A DNA stretch of 64,000 nt, taken from assembly GCF_013282805.1 (NCBI RefSeq), contig NZ_CP054038.1, forward strand, positions 2,976,001 through 3,040,000, written 5' to 3'. The stretch comes from Microbacterium hominis (GTDB taxonomy: Bacteria > Actinomycetota > Actinomycetes > Actinomycetales > Microbacteriaceae). The position numbers were made by a program, and so were the translations under genes. Positions 28,728 through 37,577 of the stretch are shown in pieces; within the stretch, counting starts at the first letter, position 1, and every line of letters begins with the position of its first letter. Under the pieces are notes generated by a model. That model worked only from the letters and a program-made list of their open reading frames with translations, did not search any database and was not told the DNA's origin.

Positions 28728-29924
28728 TCAGGCGCCGCGGGCGATCGCGATGATGCGCTCGTGCCGGGCGGCCCACGAGTTGGCCTCGACGAACGCGAGG
28801 CGTTCGGTCTCGATCGCCGGTCCCGCCGCGAGGGCGGCGTCGACGACGTCGACGAAATCCGCCACCGAGTCGGTGAGCGTCACGCGGTCGCTGATGCCGC
28901 GCACCGGCGGCAGATCGATCGAGAGCACCGGAAGTCCGGCGGCGAGGTATTCGTAGAGCTTGAGGGGGCTCATCGCCTCGGTCAGCGGCGTGCGCCGGTG
29001 CGCGACCAGGGCCACATCGCTGTTGCGCAGCGTGGCGATGAGCTCCGCCCGACCGACGCTCGGGTGCACGTGCACGTTCGGCAGCGCCCGCAGATCGGCG
29101 ACGTACGCGGGGTCGGGCAGCGGGCCGAGGAGCACGGTGTGCACGTCGGGCCGCGCGCGCGCCAGCGCCGCGATGCCCGCGACGTCCAGGCGCCCGTCGA
29201 GGGTTCCCACGTACACCGCCCGGGGGTGCGGAATCTCCGCCATCCAGGCCGGCTCCTCGGGCTTCGGCCCCCGCCACTCCGCCGGCTCCACGCCGTTGGG
29301 CACGACCTCGTGCGGTCCGCTCGGGTCGATGCGTTCGATGATCTGCGACGAGACGGCCGCCACCGCGCGCCCCGAGGCGGAGATCCGCCGGTACGCCTCG
29401 CGGAAGGCCGGCCAGTACTCGCTGCGGCCGGGCGAGCTCAGCCAGTCGTCGCGCGCGAAGAAGGTCGTCTGGCGCGCCCAGTCGAACGGCGCGAAGCCGG
29501 CCACGAGGGGGTTGCAGGTGAGCACGACCGGGTCGACGAGCCCGCGCCGCAGGGCTTGACGCCGCAGCGCGCGGTCGTAGTCCGCGTACTCGCGTGCCAC
29601 CTGCGCCGGCTCCAGCCGATCGGTGCGCCGCAGGCGCACCGGCGAATGCAGCCACACCCGCTCGCTGGCGGGGAACCGCACGTCACGATCGAGCAGGGGC
29701 GACACCAGCACCCGCGGCATCCATCGGAAGGGGTTGGCAACGAGCATCCGCCCCACCTTGTCGCTGCGCATGAGGCTCATCACGATGCGATCGGGCGGAC
29801 GCATCATGCCGCGACGCGCGGCATCGGCGTAGGTCTCGAAGGAGAAGGTGAACACGACGTCGTCGACGGCTCCGGGTGTGATCGCGGCCTCGTCGGGCCG
29901 CACACGGGGCTCGGCTCCGCTCAC
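28728..29924 (-). CDS. Glycosyltransferase (GT-B type)
   Basis: The 398-residue protein has a GT-B look. The N-terminal part reads DVVFTFSFETYADAARRGMMRPPDRI. The C-terminal half has VPNGVEPAEW, RAVYVGTLDGRLDVAGIAALARA and AMSPLKLYEYLAAGLPVLSIDLP, typical of TuaH/GT4-like enzymes. The GTG start overlaps the stop of the hexapeptide acyltransferase (GTGA). It should add a sugar to the lipid-linked unit. The gene ends 200 bp before the start of the priming enzyme on the same strand. Confidence 0.88.
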   Translation of the reverse strand: MSGAEPRVRPDEAAITPGAVDDVVFTFSFETYADAARRGMMRPPDRIVMSLMRSDKVGRMLVANPFRWMPRVLVSPLLDRDVRFPASERVWLHSPVRLRRTDRLEPAQVAREYADYDRALRRQALRRGLVDPVVLTCNPLVAGFAPFDWARQTTFFARDDWLSSPGRSEYWPAFREAYRRISASGRAVAAVSSQIIERIDPSGPHEVVPNGVEPAEWRGPKPEEPAWMAEIPHPRAVYVGTLDGRLDVAGIAALARARPDVHTVLLGPLPDPAYVADLRALPNVHVHPSVGRAELIATLRNSDVALVAHRRTPLTEAMSPLKLYEYLAAGLPVLSIDLPPVRGISDRVTLTDSVADFVDVVDAALAAGPAIETERLAFVEANSWAARHERIIAIARGA

Positions 29925-30490
29925 TCGGGCACCAGCTCCCTCACCACGCGCGCGGGCACCCCGACGGCGACCGTGTGCGGCGGCACGTCGCGGGTGACCA
30001 CCGAGTTGGCGCCGATCACCGCCTGCGCGCCGATCGTGACCCCCGGCATGACCACGACGTTCTGGCCGAGCCACGCGCCGCGCCCGATCCGCACGGGGCG
30101 GGCCTCGGTGATCGGCTGGTCGCGGATCGGCACGTCGGGCCGGTCGAAGCTGTGGCTGTGGTCGGAGATGTACACCCCGGCCGCGATGCCGACGGCCTCC
30201 TCGATGACGACGCTGCGCACCGCCGAGATCGACGCCCCGCGCATGCGCACCCGGTTGTGGATGACCAGCACCGGACCGGGCGTCTCGCGGGACGGCACCA
30301 TCAGCCAGGTGCCGGCGGCGATGAGCACGTCGTCGCCGACGGCGATCTTGTCGGCGTTGGCGATCCGCGTCGGAAGCAGGATGCGCGAGCGTGCGCCGAA
30401 GCTGTGGAACCCGCCGGCCGCGATGCGGCTGAAGACGGAATCGCGCACGCGCTGCAGCGCGAGCAGACACCCCAGACCATTGACCCCCAC
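29921..30490 (-). CDS. Hexapeptide O-acetyltransferase
   Basis: The 189-residue protein shows a left-handed beta-helix pattern: IAVGDDVLIAAGTWLMV, VIEEAVGIAAGVYISDHSHSF, VRIGRGAWLGQNVVVMPGVTIG and AVIGANSVVTRDVPPHTVAVGVPA. The SDHSHSF segment contains the histidine expected for acetyl transfer. It should acetylate a sugar using acetyl-CoA. I chose the GTG at 30490 because the conserved region starts just after it; the ribosome site is poor and a start up to 34 codons earlier is possible. It is coupled to the GT downstream. Confidence 0.85.
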   Translation of the reverse strand: MGVNGLGCLLALQRVRDSVFSRIAAGGFHSFGARSRILLPTRIANADKIAVGDDVLIAAGTWLMVPSRETPGPVLVIHNRVRMRGASISAVRSVVIEEAVGIAAGVYISDHSHSFDRPDVPIRDQPITEARPVRIGRGAWLGQNVVVMPGVTIGAQAVIGANSVVTRDVPPHTVAVGVPARVVRELVPE

Positions 30491-30705
30491 GCGGTCAGAG
30501 TATGCCCCGCACCCGATTCCCGAGAGGCGGTGCCGGAGAGTTAACGCCGATGTAACAGCGTTGTCGCTTGTGTCGGACACGCTGGAGCGCAAGGGTGCCG
30601 CAGTGTCGCCGAAGGGTCTTTCCCGTCGGCGCGGCGCGTCGACCGGGGGGCGGTTCGGCGGGTGGCACGCGCTGGGGAAGCGTCAGGGCCGAGGGGAGTC
30701 CGCCG
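30491..30705. promoter_or_regulatory. Divergent control region between acetyltransferase and FAAL cassette
   Basis: The 215-bp gap contains AGAGTTAACGCCGATGTAACAG, locally AT-richer, and an 11-base palindrome GTGTCGGACAC at 30570-30580. It must hold the promoter of the plus-strand acyl cassette and of the minus-strand acetyltransferase gene. Exact boxes cannot be assigned. Confidence 0.4.
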
Positions 30706-32433
30706 ATGTCCGAACTCGTGAGTTCACCGTTCGTCGCGCAGCTGCGCCGCGCTCTGGCCGATGCCGGAGGTCGCGGCATCCGCTTCTACACGGGCCCGAC
30801 CGCGTTCGAGGAGATCTCGTACGCCCAATTGGATGCCGATGCCCGCGCCCGTGCGCTCGACCTGGCGGATTCGGGCCTGACCCCGGGGGATGTCGCGCTG
30901 CTGGCCTTCGAGCCGGGACTGCCGTTCGTGCGGGCGCTGCTGGGCTGCCTGTACGCGGGCCTTGTGGCCGCCCCCGTGCCGGTGACGGCGATGCGCAACG
31001 CCGAGGCGGTGCGCCAGCGCCTGTTCGCGATCTCGCACGACGCCGACGCGAAGATCGTGCTGACGGCACCCGGGGCGCTCGACGCCCTCGGCATCGGCGA
31101 CGACGACATGGTGGCCGAGGCGGCTGTGGCGTTCGTCGACGGCCCATCCGAGGCCGACCCGCAGCGGTGGCAGGCGCCGCCGATCGGAGCCGACGCGCTC
31201 GCGATCCTGCAGTACACGTCGGGGTCGACGGGGCTTCCCAAGGGCGTGATGGTCTCGCACGGCAACCTGCTCGCGAACCAGCACGCGATCGGCGACATCG
31301 TCGGCATCACCGCCGACAGCGTCGCGGTCGGGTGGCTCCCGCACTACCACGACATGGGGCTCATCGGACTGATCCTGCAGCCCCTGTTCGCGGGGGCGGC
31401 GCTCTACATGACCTCGCCCTCGCAGTTCCTCCGGCGACCCGTGCAATGGCTGCGGATGATCAGCGAGCATCGCGCGACCCACACGGTCGGACCCGACTTC
31501 GCGTTCGCGCTGTGCAGCCGCATCGTCACCGACGAGCAGCTGGCCGAGCTCGACCTGTCGAGCCTGTCGACGGTCATCACCGGGGCGGAGCCCGTGCGCA
31601 TCCAGACCCTCGACGAGTTCGCCGCCCGCTTCGCGGCGGCGGGCTTCCGCGGCGAGGCGTTCGTCCCGGCGTTCGGCATGGCCGAGACGACGCTCCTCAT
31701 CACCGCGCACCGCGACACCGCGCCGCCGCGTGCGGTGGTCGCGAGCGCCGACGCCCTCGAGCGCGACGCGATCGTGGCGGCCGAGGGCGGCGAGCGCTCG
31801 CTCGCCCTGGTCTCGTGCGGGCGTCCCGGTCGCGGCATGGAGGTCGTGATCGTCGACCCGGCCACCGCGACGCCGCTGCCCGACGGCCGCATCGGCGAGA
31901 TCTGGGCGCGCGGCACGAGCGTCGCGCAGGGGTATTGGCGACGCCCCGACGAGACGCGCGCGGAGTTCCACGCGACGCTCGTCGGCGACGACGGCCCGCC
32001 CTACCTGCGCACCGGCGACCTCGGCGCCCTCGTCGACGGCGAGCTGATCATCACCGGGCGCCTCAAGGACCTCATCATCATCCGCGGGCGCAACATCTAC
32101 CCGCAGGATCTCGAGCTGTCCGCCGCGGGCCTGCTCACCCCCGGCTGCCTCAGCGCCGCGTTCGAGCTGCCCGGCTCCTCGCCCGAGATCGGCCTGGTCG
32201 CCGAGGTCGATCCGGGGCTCAGCGACGAGGACCTCGGCATCATCACGGCGAGCGTGCGCCGCCGGGTGAGCGAGGAGTTCAGCCTGCCGAGCATGGGCAT
32301 CGCGCTCATCCGCAAGGGCACTCTGCCCCGCACGACCAGCGGCAAGGTGCAGCGCGCGCTGACCCGCAGACTCCTCACCGAGCAGCGGCTCGCGCTCATG
32401 CGGGCCGAAGGCTTCGACGCGGTGCCGGCGTGA
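30706..32433 (+). CDS. Fatty-acyl-AMP ligase (FAAL)
   Basis: The 575-residue enzyme activates a fatty acid as acyl-AMP and should load it onto the carrier protein encoded four genes later. Adenylation motifs are visible: LQYTSGSTGLPKGVMVSHGNL (ATP-binding loop), WLPHYHDMGLIG (characteristic of FAALs), FVPAFGMAETTLLIT, LRTGDLGAL and the hinge KDLIIIRGRNIYPQDLE. The C-terminal lysine region is TLPRTTSGKVQRA. Length and the YHDMGLIG motif argue for FAAL rather than acyl-CoA synthetase. ATG follows GGGGAG. First gene of a five-gene coupled cassette. Confidence 0.92.
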   Translation: MSELVSSPFVAQLRRALADAGGRGIRFYTGPTAFEEISYAQLDADARARALDLADSGLTPGDVALLAFEPGLPFVRALLGCLYAGLVAAPVPVTAMRNAEAVRQRLFAISHDADAKIVLTAPGALDALGIGDDDMVAEAAVAFVDGPSEADPQRWQAPPIGADALAILQYTSGSTGLPKGVMVSHGNLLANQHAIGDIVGITADSVAVGWLPHYHDMGLIGLILQPLFAGAALYMTSPSQFLRRPVQWLRMISEHRATHTVGPDFAFALCSRIVTDEQLAELDLSSLSTVITGAEPVRIQTLDEFAARFAAAGFRGEAFVPAFGMAETTLLITAHRDTAPPRAVVASADALERDAIVAAEGGERSLALVSCGRPGRGMEVVIVDPATATPLPDGRIGEIWARGTSVAQGYWRRPDETRAEFHATLVGDDGPPYLRTGDLGALVDGELIITGRLKDLIIIRGRNIYPQDLELSAAGLLTPGCLSAAFELPGSSPEIGLVAEVDPGLSDEDLGIITASVRRRVSEEFSLPSMGIALIRKGTLPRTTSGKVQRALTRRLLTEQRLALMRAEGFDAVPA

Positions 32434-34199
32434 CCGGCACCAGCGACGACGTGAGAGTGGATGCCGCGCCCGCAGCGCCGGGAGCGGCATCCACTCACCT
32501 CTCGGCGGTGCGCGACTTCGACCGCTTCCTCGGCGACCCGCGCGAGGCGGGCGCGGTCGTCTCCACGGTGCGCTCGCTCGAGCTCGACGAGCGGTCCGCG
32601 TTCCCCGCGGAGGAGATCGCGGCGGTCGACCGGTTCGGGCTGCAGCGCTGGTACGTCCCGGCCGCGCACGGGGGGCGGCTCACCGATGCGCTGGAGCCGC
32701 TGCTGATGATCCGCCATCTCGCGCGACGCGACTTCACGGTCGCGGCCGTGCACGGCAAGACCTTCCTCGGCGCGATCTGCGCGTGGGTGGCGGGCGGCGA
32801 GACCACCGGTCGCATGGCCGAGCTCGCCGGTTCCGGCGCGCCCGTGTCGTGGGGGCTGACCGAGCGCGGGCGCGGGTCCGACCTGTCGCGGTCGACGACC
32901 GCCGCTGCGGTCGGAGATGCGCGCGTGCGCGTCGACGGAGGCAAGTGGCCGATCAACAACGCGGTGCGCTGCCGCGCGATGACCGTGCTCGCCCGCACCG
33001 ACGACAGGCCGGGCCCCCGGTCGCTGTCGCTCGTGCTCGTCGACAAGCACGAGGCCGACTCCGCCACGATCTCGTACGAACCCAAGGTGCGCGCGCATGG
33101 CCTCCGCGGCGCGAACCTCGCCGGCATCCGGTTCGAGGGCACGGTCGTCGGCCGATCGTCCGTGATCGGTCCCGTGGGGCATGGCCTGGAGATCGTGCTC
33201 AAGAGCCTGCAGCTGACGCGCCCGTTCACCACGGCGCTGTCGATGGGCGCCGCCGATCAGGCACTGGCGATCGCTCTCGAGACCGCGGCGACCGAACGCG
33301 TCGGCGGCCGCCCGCTCGCCGACCTGCCCATCGCGCGACGCGCGCTCGCCGATGCCGTCGCCGACGCGCTGCTGACGGAGATCCTCATGTTCACGGGCGT
33401 GCGCTGCGCCCACGCGGCGCCGGACGAGATGGCGCTCGTGAGCGCGCTGGTGAAGTTCCTCGGCCCGGACACCACCGATCTGCTCTTCCGTGATCTGTCG
33501 CGCTTCCTCGGCGCGCGGGCCCAGGTCGTAGGCCTCGCCGGCGTCGACGAGATCGAGCCGGCGCTCGCCGGCGCCTTCCAGAAGGCCGCCCGCGACAGTC
33601 GTGTCGTCGGCATCTTCGACGGCAACTCGGTCGTGAACCTCAACATGATCGTGAACGAGATCCCGAACCTGCTGCGCCCGGCCGATCCGCCTGTGCTCGA
33701 CGAGGTGCTCGCGCTGCTGCGCCCCGAGGTCCGGTTCGACGCGCTGCCGACGGGCTCCCTGCGCCTGGTCACCCGGCAGGGCTCACGGCTGCTGCGCGCG
33801 CTGCCGCAGCTGGTGGATGCCGCCGCCGGGGCCGGTGCGCCGCTCGAGGTGCTCGCACCGGCGCGGTTCGTCGCCGCCGAGTACGCGGCGGCGCTCGCGC
33901 AGGCGGACGGGCTGCCGCGGCAGTCGCAGCCCGACCCCCTCGCCTTCCACCTGGCGGAGCGGATCGCCCTCGCCTTCGGCGGCGCGAGCGCGCTCGCGTT
34001 CTGGCTCGCCCGCCGGGGCGCTGTGCCGGCGCCGCTCGGCGTCGACGACGCATGGATCGCCGCTGTGCTGCAGCGCGTCGCCCAGCGGCTGGGCGGACCG
34101 GCCGTCGACCCCGACATCGCCGACGCGGTCACCGGCGCCGCGCTGCGCGTCTCCGGCCCCGTGACGGTGCTGCCCTCGTGGATCGGGGCGGCGGCATGA
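32430..34199 (+). CDS. Acyl-CoA-dehydrogenase family protein, large subunit-like
   Basis: The 589-residue protein has the acyl-CoA dehydrogenase fold: YVPAAHGGRLTDALEPL, VSWGLTERGRGSDLSRS (flavin/substrate loop), INNAVRCRAMTVLAR and SLQLTRPFTTALSMGAADQA. The catalytic-base region is GIFDGNSVVNLNMI, with Asp397 where most family members have Glu (YEGT). An extra C-terminal part of about 150 residues follows. Because it stands between a FAAL and an ACP, the substrate is probably an acyl-ACP that is oxidised to a 2-enoyl form. GTG start overlaps the FAAL stop. The N-terminus holds an in-frame palindrome coding VRVDAAPAAPGAAST. Confidence 0.85.
   Translation: MTGTSDDVRVDAAPAAPGAASTHLSAVRDFDRFLGDPREAGAVVSTVRSLELDERSAFPAEEIAAVDRFGLQRWYVPAAHGGRLTDALEPLLMIRHLARRDFTVAAVHGKTFLGAICAWVAGGETTGRMAELAGSGAPVSWGLTERGRGSDLSRSTTAAAVGDARVRVDGGKWPINNAVRCRAMTVLARTDDRPGPRSLSLVLVDKHEADSATISYEPKVRAHGLRGANLAGIRFEGTVVGRSSVIGPVGHGLEIVLKSLQLTRPFTTALSMGAADQALAIALETAATERVGGRPLADLPIARRALADAVADALLTEILMFTGVRCAHAAPDEMALVSALVKFLGPDTTDLLFRDLSRFLGARAQVVGLAGVDEIEPALAGAFQKAARDSRVVGIFDGNSVVNLNMIVNEIPNLLRPADPPVLDEVLALLRPEVRFDALPTGSLRLVTRQGSRLLRALPQLVDAAAGAGAPLEVLAPARFVAAEYAAALAQADGLPRQSQPDPLAFHLAERIALAFGGASALAFWLARRGAVPAPLGVDDAWIAAVLQRVAQRLGGPAVDPDIADAVTGAALRVSGPVTVLPSWIGAAA
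32455..32496. repeat. GGATGCC palindrome inside the acyl dehydrogenase gene
   Basis: GAGTGGATGCCGC at 32455-32467 and GCGGCATCCACTC at 32484-32496 form the same 13-bp stem as at 20165-20194, here with a 16-base loop. It is in frame near the start of the gene. Confidence 0.9.
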
Positions 34200-35323
34200 T
34201 CACGATCCCGGTCCCCTCGGCACGCGTCGTGCCCGTGATCTCCGGCGCCGCCGATCTCCGCACCTCGGGGGCCGCTGCTGCGGCAGCGGCTGCGCGCCCG
34301 GACGGCAGTCTCGACCCGGCCCGCCTCGCCGCCGCCCTGCGTCCGGTGTTCGCCCGCGATGCCGCCGCCGGGGTGGGCGCGACGTGGGTGGCGCTCGCCG
34401 GCGGATCCCCGGCGGGCGATCTCGTCGTGACCTCGGGTCTGCGCGAAGGCTCGTTCGCCACCGATGCGGCCCCAGACCACGCCGATCCGCGCCTGCTCGC
34501 CCTCACGCGCGCCGTCGTTCCGGCGGCCGCGATCGGCGCCGTCGAGACCGCCGTCGCCGCGTCCGTCGCGTACGCGCGAGCACGCCGGCTCTACGGCGGG
34601 TGCGTGCTCGACATCCCGCACGCCCGCGCCCTGCTCGCCGCGGCGGTCGCCGATCTCAGGGCCGCCGACGCGCTGAGCGCCGCGGCCCTGCACGAGGTGG
34701 ATGCCGCGGGCCCGGCATCCACCGCCTCGGCCGCTCTCGCGGGGCACCTGGTCCCCGTGCTGCTGGCCGACGCGGTGCAGCAGCTGTCGGTGCTCGCCGG
34801 CTCCACCTTCTACGCCCGCATCGAGCCGTTCCCGGTGATCGAGAAGATCGTGCGCGACATCGCGGCGCTTCCGCTGCTCGTGCCGGGGCTGGGCGCCGCG
34901 CTCGTCGATGCGCTCCCGGCGCTCCCGGCGTGGTCGGGAACGACCGTGCTCGACGACCCGGCCGTGCGCGCCGCGATCGACCGCGACGCGCCGCGCGCCG
35001 GGCCGCTCGTTGCGGAGCTCGCCGCGGCCGGAGAGGTGCAGCGCGGGATCGCGCACGACCTCGATCGGGCGGCTCTCGGCCTCGACGCTCCTGCGGCCAC
35101 GTACGACCTCGCTCTGCGCGTGGCGGTCCTCACCGCCGCCGACGCCGCGGCCGCCGCGTGGTCGGCGGCGCGCGGGCGCCCGGGGCCCGCGGGCGATCCG
35201 CTCGCGCTCGAAGCGGTGATGCGCCGCCTGCACGGTCGCCTCGTGCGGCGGCATCCCCCCCTCCCGGCCGCCGTCGTCGCGCGCCTCGTCGAACACGCCG
35301 AAGCCCTCGCCGACTCCTCCTGA
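34196..35323 (+). CDS. Acyl-CoA-dehydrogenase-like protein, small partner
   Basis: The 375-residue, very Ala-rich protein resembles the C-terminal, helical part of acyl-CoA dehydrogenases (VSVAYARARRLYGGCVLDIPHARALLAAAVADL, then AGSTFYARIEPFPVIEKIVRDIAAL). The N-terminal substrate-binding part is poorly conserved and no clear catalytic base is seen. Paired ACAD genes of this kind often form hetero-oligomers with one complete active site. The ATG overlaps the stop of the larger partner (ATGA). An 11-bp GGTGGATGCCG palindrome (34696-34723) lies in frame. Confidence 0.75.
   Translation: MITIPVPSARVVPVISGAADLRTSGAAAAAAAARPDGSLDPARLAAALRPVFARDAAAGVGATWVALAGGSPAGDLVVTSGLREGSFATDAAPDHADPRLLALTRAVVPAAAIGAVETAVAASVAYARARRLYGGCVLDIPHARALLAAAVADLRAADALSAAALHEVDAAGPASTASAALAGHLVPVLLADAVQQLSVLAGSTFYARIEPFPVIEKIVRDIAALPLLVPGLGAALVDALPALPAWSGTTVLDDPAVRAAIDRDAPRAGPLVAELAAAGEVQRGIAHDLDRAALGLDAPAATYDLALRVAVLTAADAAAAAWSAARGRPGPAGDPLALEAVMRRLHGRLVRRHPPLPAAVVARLVEHAEALADSS
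34696..34723. repeat. GGATGCC palindrome inside the small dehydrogenase gene
   Basis: GGTGGATGCCG (34696-34706) pairs with CGGCATCCACC (34713-34723), an 11-bp stem with a 6-base loop, coding for EVDAAGPAST. Confidence 0.9.
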
Positions 35324-35370
35324 TCCGACTGCTCCCGATCCGACGAACCGACCCGACGAAAGGAACCGCC

Positions 35371-35625
35371 ATGCCCGCACAGCTGGTCGCCACCGAGGTG
35401 GAGGAATGGCTCACCGGACGCGTCCTCGCCTACGGAAAGGTCGCCGCCGACAGCTTCACCGTCGACACCCCGCTCACCGAGCTGGGGCTGGACTCCGTCT
35501 ACGCCCTCACCCTGTGCGGAGACATCGAAGACGAGTTCGAGCTCGAGGTGGACCCCACGATCGTGTGGGACTACCCCACGATCCGCGAGCTCGCCGAGGG
35601 GATCTCGCAGCTTGCCGCCGAGTGA
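35371..35625 (+). CDS. Acyl carrier protein
   Basis: The 84-residue acidic protein is a stand-alone carrier. The phosphopantetheine serine is in TELGLDSVYALTLCGDIEDEF, and the last helix follows WDYPTIRELAEGISQL. AAAGGAA gives a good ribosome site. It lies between the acyl dehydrogenases and the phosphopantetheinyl transferase, so it is the likely acceptor of the FAAL product and the platform for its oxidation. The housekeeping fatty-acid ACP is not expected here. Confidence 0.95.
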   Translation: MPAQLVATEVEEWLTGRVLAYGKVAADSFTVDTPLTELGLDSVYALTLCGDIEDEFELEVDPTIVWDYPTIRELAEGISQLAAE

Positions 35626-36199
35626 TCTGGCGCCGGCCGGCGTGCGGCTGCGGGTCGGCTCGGTCGCGCGCGACCCGGGCACCGAGGCGCGCGCGTGGGT
35701 GCGCGAGCTCGTCACCGAGCTCGGCGCGCCCTGGCGCGGATTCGCCGAGGTCCCGCGCGGGACGAAGCCGCTCCTGGCCGACGGTCCGCCCGGCTGGGAC
35801 ATCGGCATCGCGCACTCCGGCCCGTGGGTCGTCGCGGGCGTGGCCCAGAGCGGCCGGCTCGGCGTCGACATCGAGGCGGTCGCGCCCGTGTTCGATCAGC
35901 CGGCGCTCGTGCGACGGCTGTGCAGCCCGGCCGAGCGGGAGACGATCGACCGGATGGATGCCGCCACCCGGCGCATCCGGCTCACCCGGCTGTGGACGAT
36001 CAAGGAATCGTTCGCGAAGGCGCTCGGGGTCGGTCTCGCCCTCGACTTCACGACCATCGAAGCGGACACGCTCGGTGAACAATCGGGGCTGAGGTCCGTG
36101 CGCACGGCGTCGCTCGACGGCGGCCGTGTCATGATCGCAGTCACCTGGGTCGACGATGCCCCCCTCTCGATGCCGATCCGCATGCGCGCGGCGGCATAG
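35612..36199 (+). CDS. 4'-phosphopantetheinyl transferase, Sfp type
   Basis: The 195-residue enzyme should convert the apo carrier protein upstream to its holo form with CoA. Signature motifs are WDIGIAHSGPWVVAGVAQSG, LGVDIEAV and WTIKESFAKALGVGL (the WxxKESxxK motif). The start is TTG, overlapping the carrier gene by 14 bases. A dedicated transferase inside the cassette means the carrier is probably not served by the housekeeping enzyme. Confidence 0.92.
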   Translation: MPPSDLAPAGVRLRVGSVARDPGTEARAWVRELVTELGAPWRGFAEVPRGTKPLLADGPPGWDIGIAHSGPWVVAGVAQSGRLGVDIEAVAPVFDQPALVRRLCSPAERETIDRMDAATRRIRLTRLWTIKESFAKALGVGLALDFTTIEADTLGEQSGLRSVRTASLDGGRVMIAVTWVDDAPLSMPIRMRAAA

Positions 36200-36225
36200 G
36201 CTGAAGATTCTGGGAAGGGGATCGA

Positions 36226-37536
36226 ATGCGTCTGTCTGTCATCGGCTGCGGGTATCTGGGGGCGGTTCATGCCGCGGCGATGGCGTCGATCGGCCACGAG
36301 GTGGTCGGGATCGATGTCGACACCCGCAAGGTCGAGTCGCTGTCACGGGGTGAGGCGCCGTTCTTCGAGCCCGGGCTGACCGAGATCCTCACCGAGGGCA
36401 TCGCGTCGGGCCGGCTCACGTTCACCACCGACATGGCCGCCGCCCGCGGCGCGCGGGTGCACTTCGTGGGCGTGGGAACACCCCAGGTCAAAGACGGCTA
36501 CGCCGCCGACCTCACCTACGTGAACGCCGCCGTCGACGGGCTGATCCCGTACCTGTCCGCAGGCGACGTCGTCGCCGGCAAGTCCACCGTCCCCGTCGGC
36601 ACCGCCGCGACGCTCGCCGAGCGGGTCACCCCGACGGGGGCGACCCTGGTGTGGAACCCCGAGTTCCTCCGCGAAGGCTGGGCCGTGCAGGACACCATCG
36701 ACCCCGACCGACTGGTGGCCGGCGTGCCCGCCGGCGACGAGGGCGACCGCGCCGCCGCGGTGCTGCGGGAGGTGTACCACACCGCCGTCGCCAAGGACAC
36801 GCCGTTCATCGTCACCGACTACGCCACCGCCGAGCTGGTCAAGGTCGCCGCAAACGCGTTCCTGGCCACGAAGATCTCGTTCATCAACGCGATGGCCGAG
36901 ATCGCCGAGGTCACCGGCGCCGACGTCACCCAGCTCGCCGACGCGATCGGCCACGACGCCCGCATCGGCCGCCGGTTCCTCGGCGCCGGCATCGGGTTCG
37001 GCGGCGGCTGCCTGCCCAAGGACATCCGCGCCTTCTCCGCCCGCGCCGAAGAGCTCGGCCGCGGCGAATCGGTCTCGTTCCTGCGCGAGGTCGACGCGAT
37101 CAACCTCCGCCGCCGCGACCGCGCCGTCGAACTGGTCGTCAACGCCCTCGGCGGATCCGTGTTCAAGAAGAACGTCACGGTGCTCGGCGCCGCGTTCAAA
37201 CCCCACTCCGACGACATCCGCGACTCCCCCGCCCTCGACGTCGCCGTGCGCCTGCATGGCCTCGGCGCCTGGGTCACCATCACCGACCCCGAAGCCCTCG
37301 ACAACGCCGAACGCCTCCACCCCCAGCTCAACTACGTACGCGACCGCGACGAAGCCCTCCGCGGCGCCGACGCCGTCATCGTCGTCACCGAATGGGACGA
37401 ATACCGCCGCGAACTCTCCCCCGCCCACGCCGCCACGCTGGCCACCGGCCGCATCGTCGTCGACGGACGCAACTGCCTCGACGCCGCCGCCTGGCGCGAC
37501 GCCGGCTGGGACTACTTCGGCATGGGCCGCCCCTAG
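36226..37536 (+). CDS. ugd: UDP-glucose 6-dehydrogenase
   Basis: The 436-residue enzyme oxidises UDP-glucose to UDP-glucuronate. The NAD site reads LSVIGCGYLGAVHAAAMASIGH, the active cysteine is in GIGFGGGCLPKDIRAF, and VAKVAANAFLATKISFINAMAE-type catalytic Lys/Asn residues are present (ELVKVAANAFLATKISF). VTVLGAAFKPHSDDIRDSPAL is in the C-terminal domain. GGAAGGGG precedes the ATG. It supplies glucuronic acid, giving a negatively charged polysaccharide, and may be transcribed with the acyl cassette 26 bases upstream. Confidence 0.95.
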   Translation: MRLSVIGCGYLGAVHAAAMASIGHEVVGIDVDTRKVESLSRGEAPFFEPGLTEILTEGIASGRLTFTTDMAAARGARVHFVGVGTPQVKDGYAADLTYVNAAVDGLIPYLSAGDVVAGKSTVPVGTAATLAERVTPTGATLVWNPEFLREGWAVQDTIDPDRLVAGVPAGDEGDRAAAVLREVYHTAVAKDTPFIVTDYATAELVKVAANAFLATKISFINAMAEIAEVTGADVTQLADAIGHDARIGRRFLGAGIGFGGGCLPKDIRAFSARAEELGRGESVSFLREVDAINLRRRDRAVELVVNALGGSVFKKNVTVLGAAFKPHSDDIRDSPALDVAVRLHGLGAWVTITDPEALDNAERLHPQLNYVRDRDEALRGADAVIVVTEWDEYRRELSPAHAATLATGRIVVDGRNCLDAAAWRDAGWDYFGMGRP

Positions 37537-37577
37537 CGTCACCGCGAAGGAGGCCGGCCTCCCGAACCGTCAGGCCG

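Noticed and set aside
28659..32429. Very long upstream extension of the acyl dehydrogenase frame
   Set aside because: It overlaps the FAAL gene and other genes in the wrong phase; the GTG at 32430 overlapping the FAAL stop fits the family start.
37549..37562. Palindrome GGAGGCCGGCCTCC between ugd and the CWB2 gene as terminator
   Set aside because: It has no loop bases, so it cannot fold as a standard hairpin; short GC palindromes are common in this DNA.
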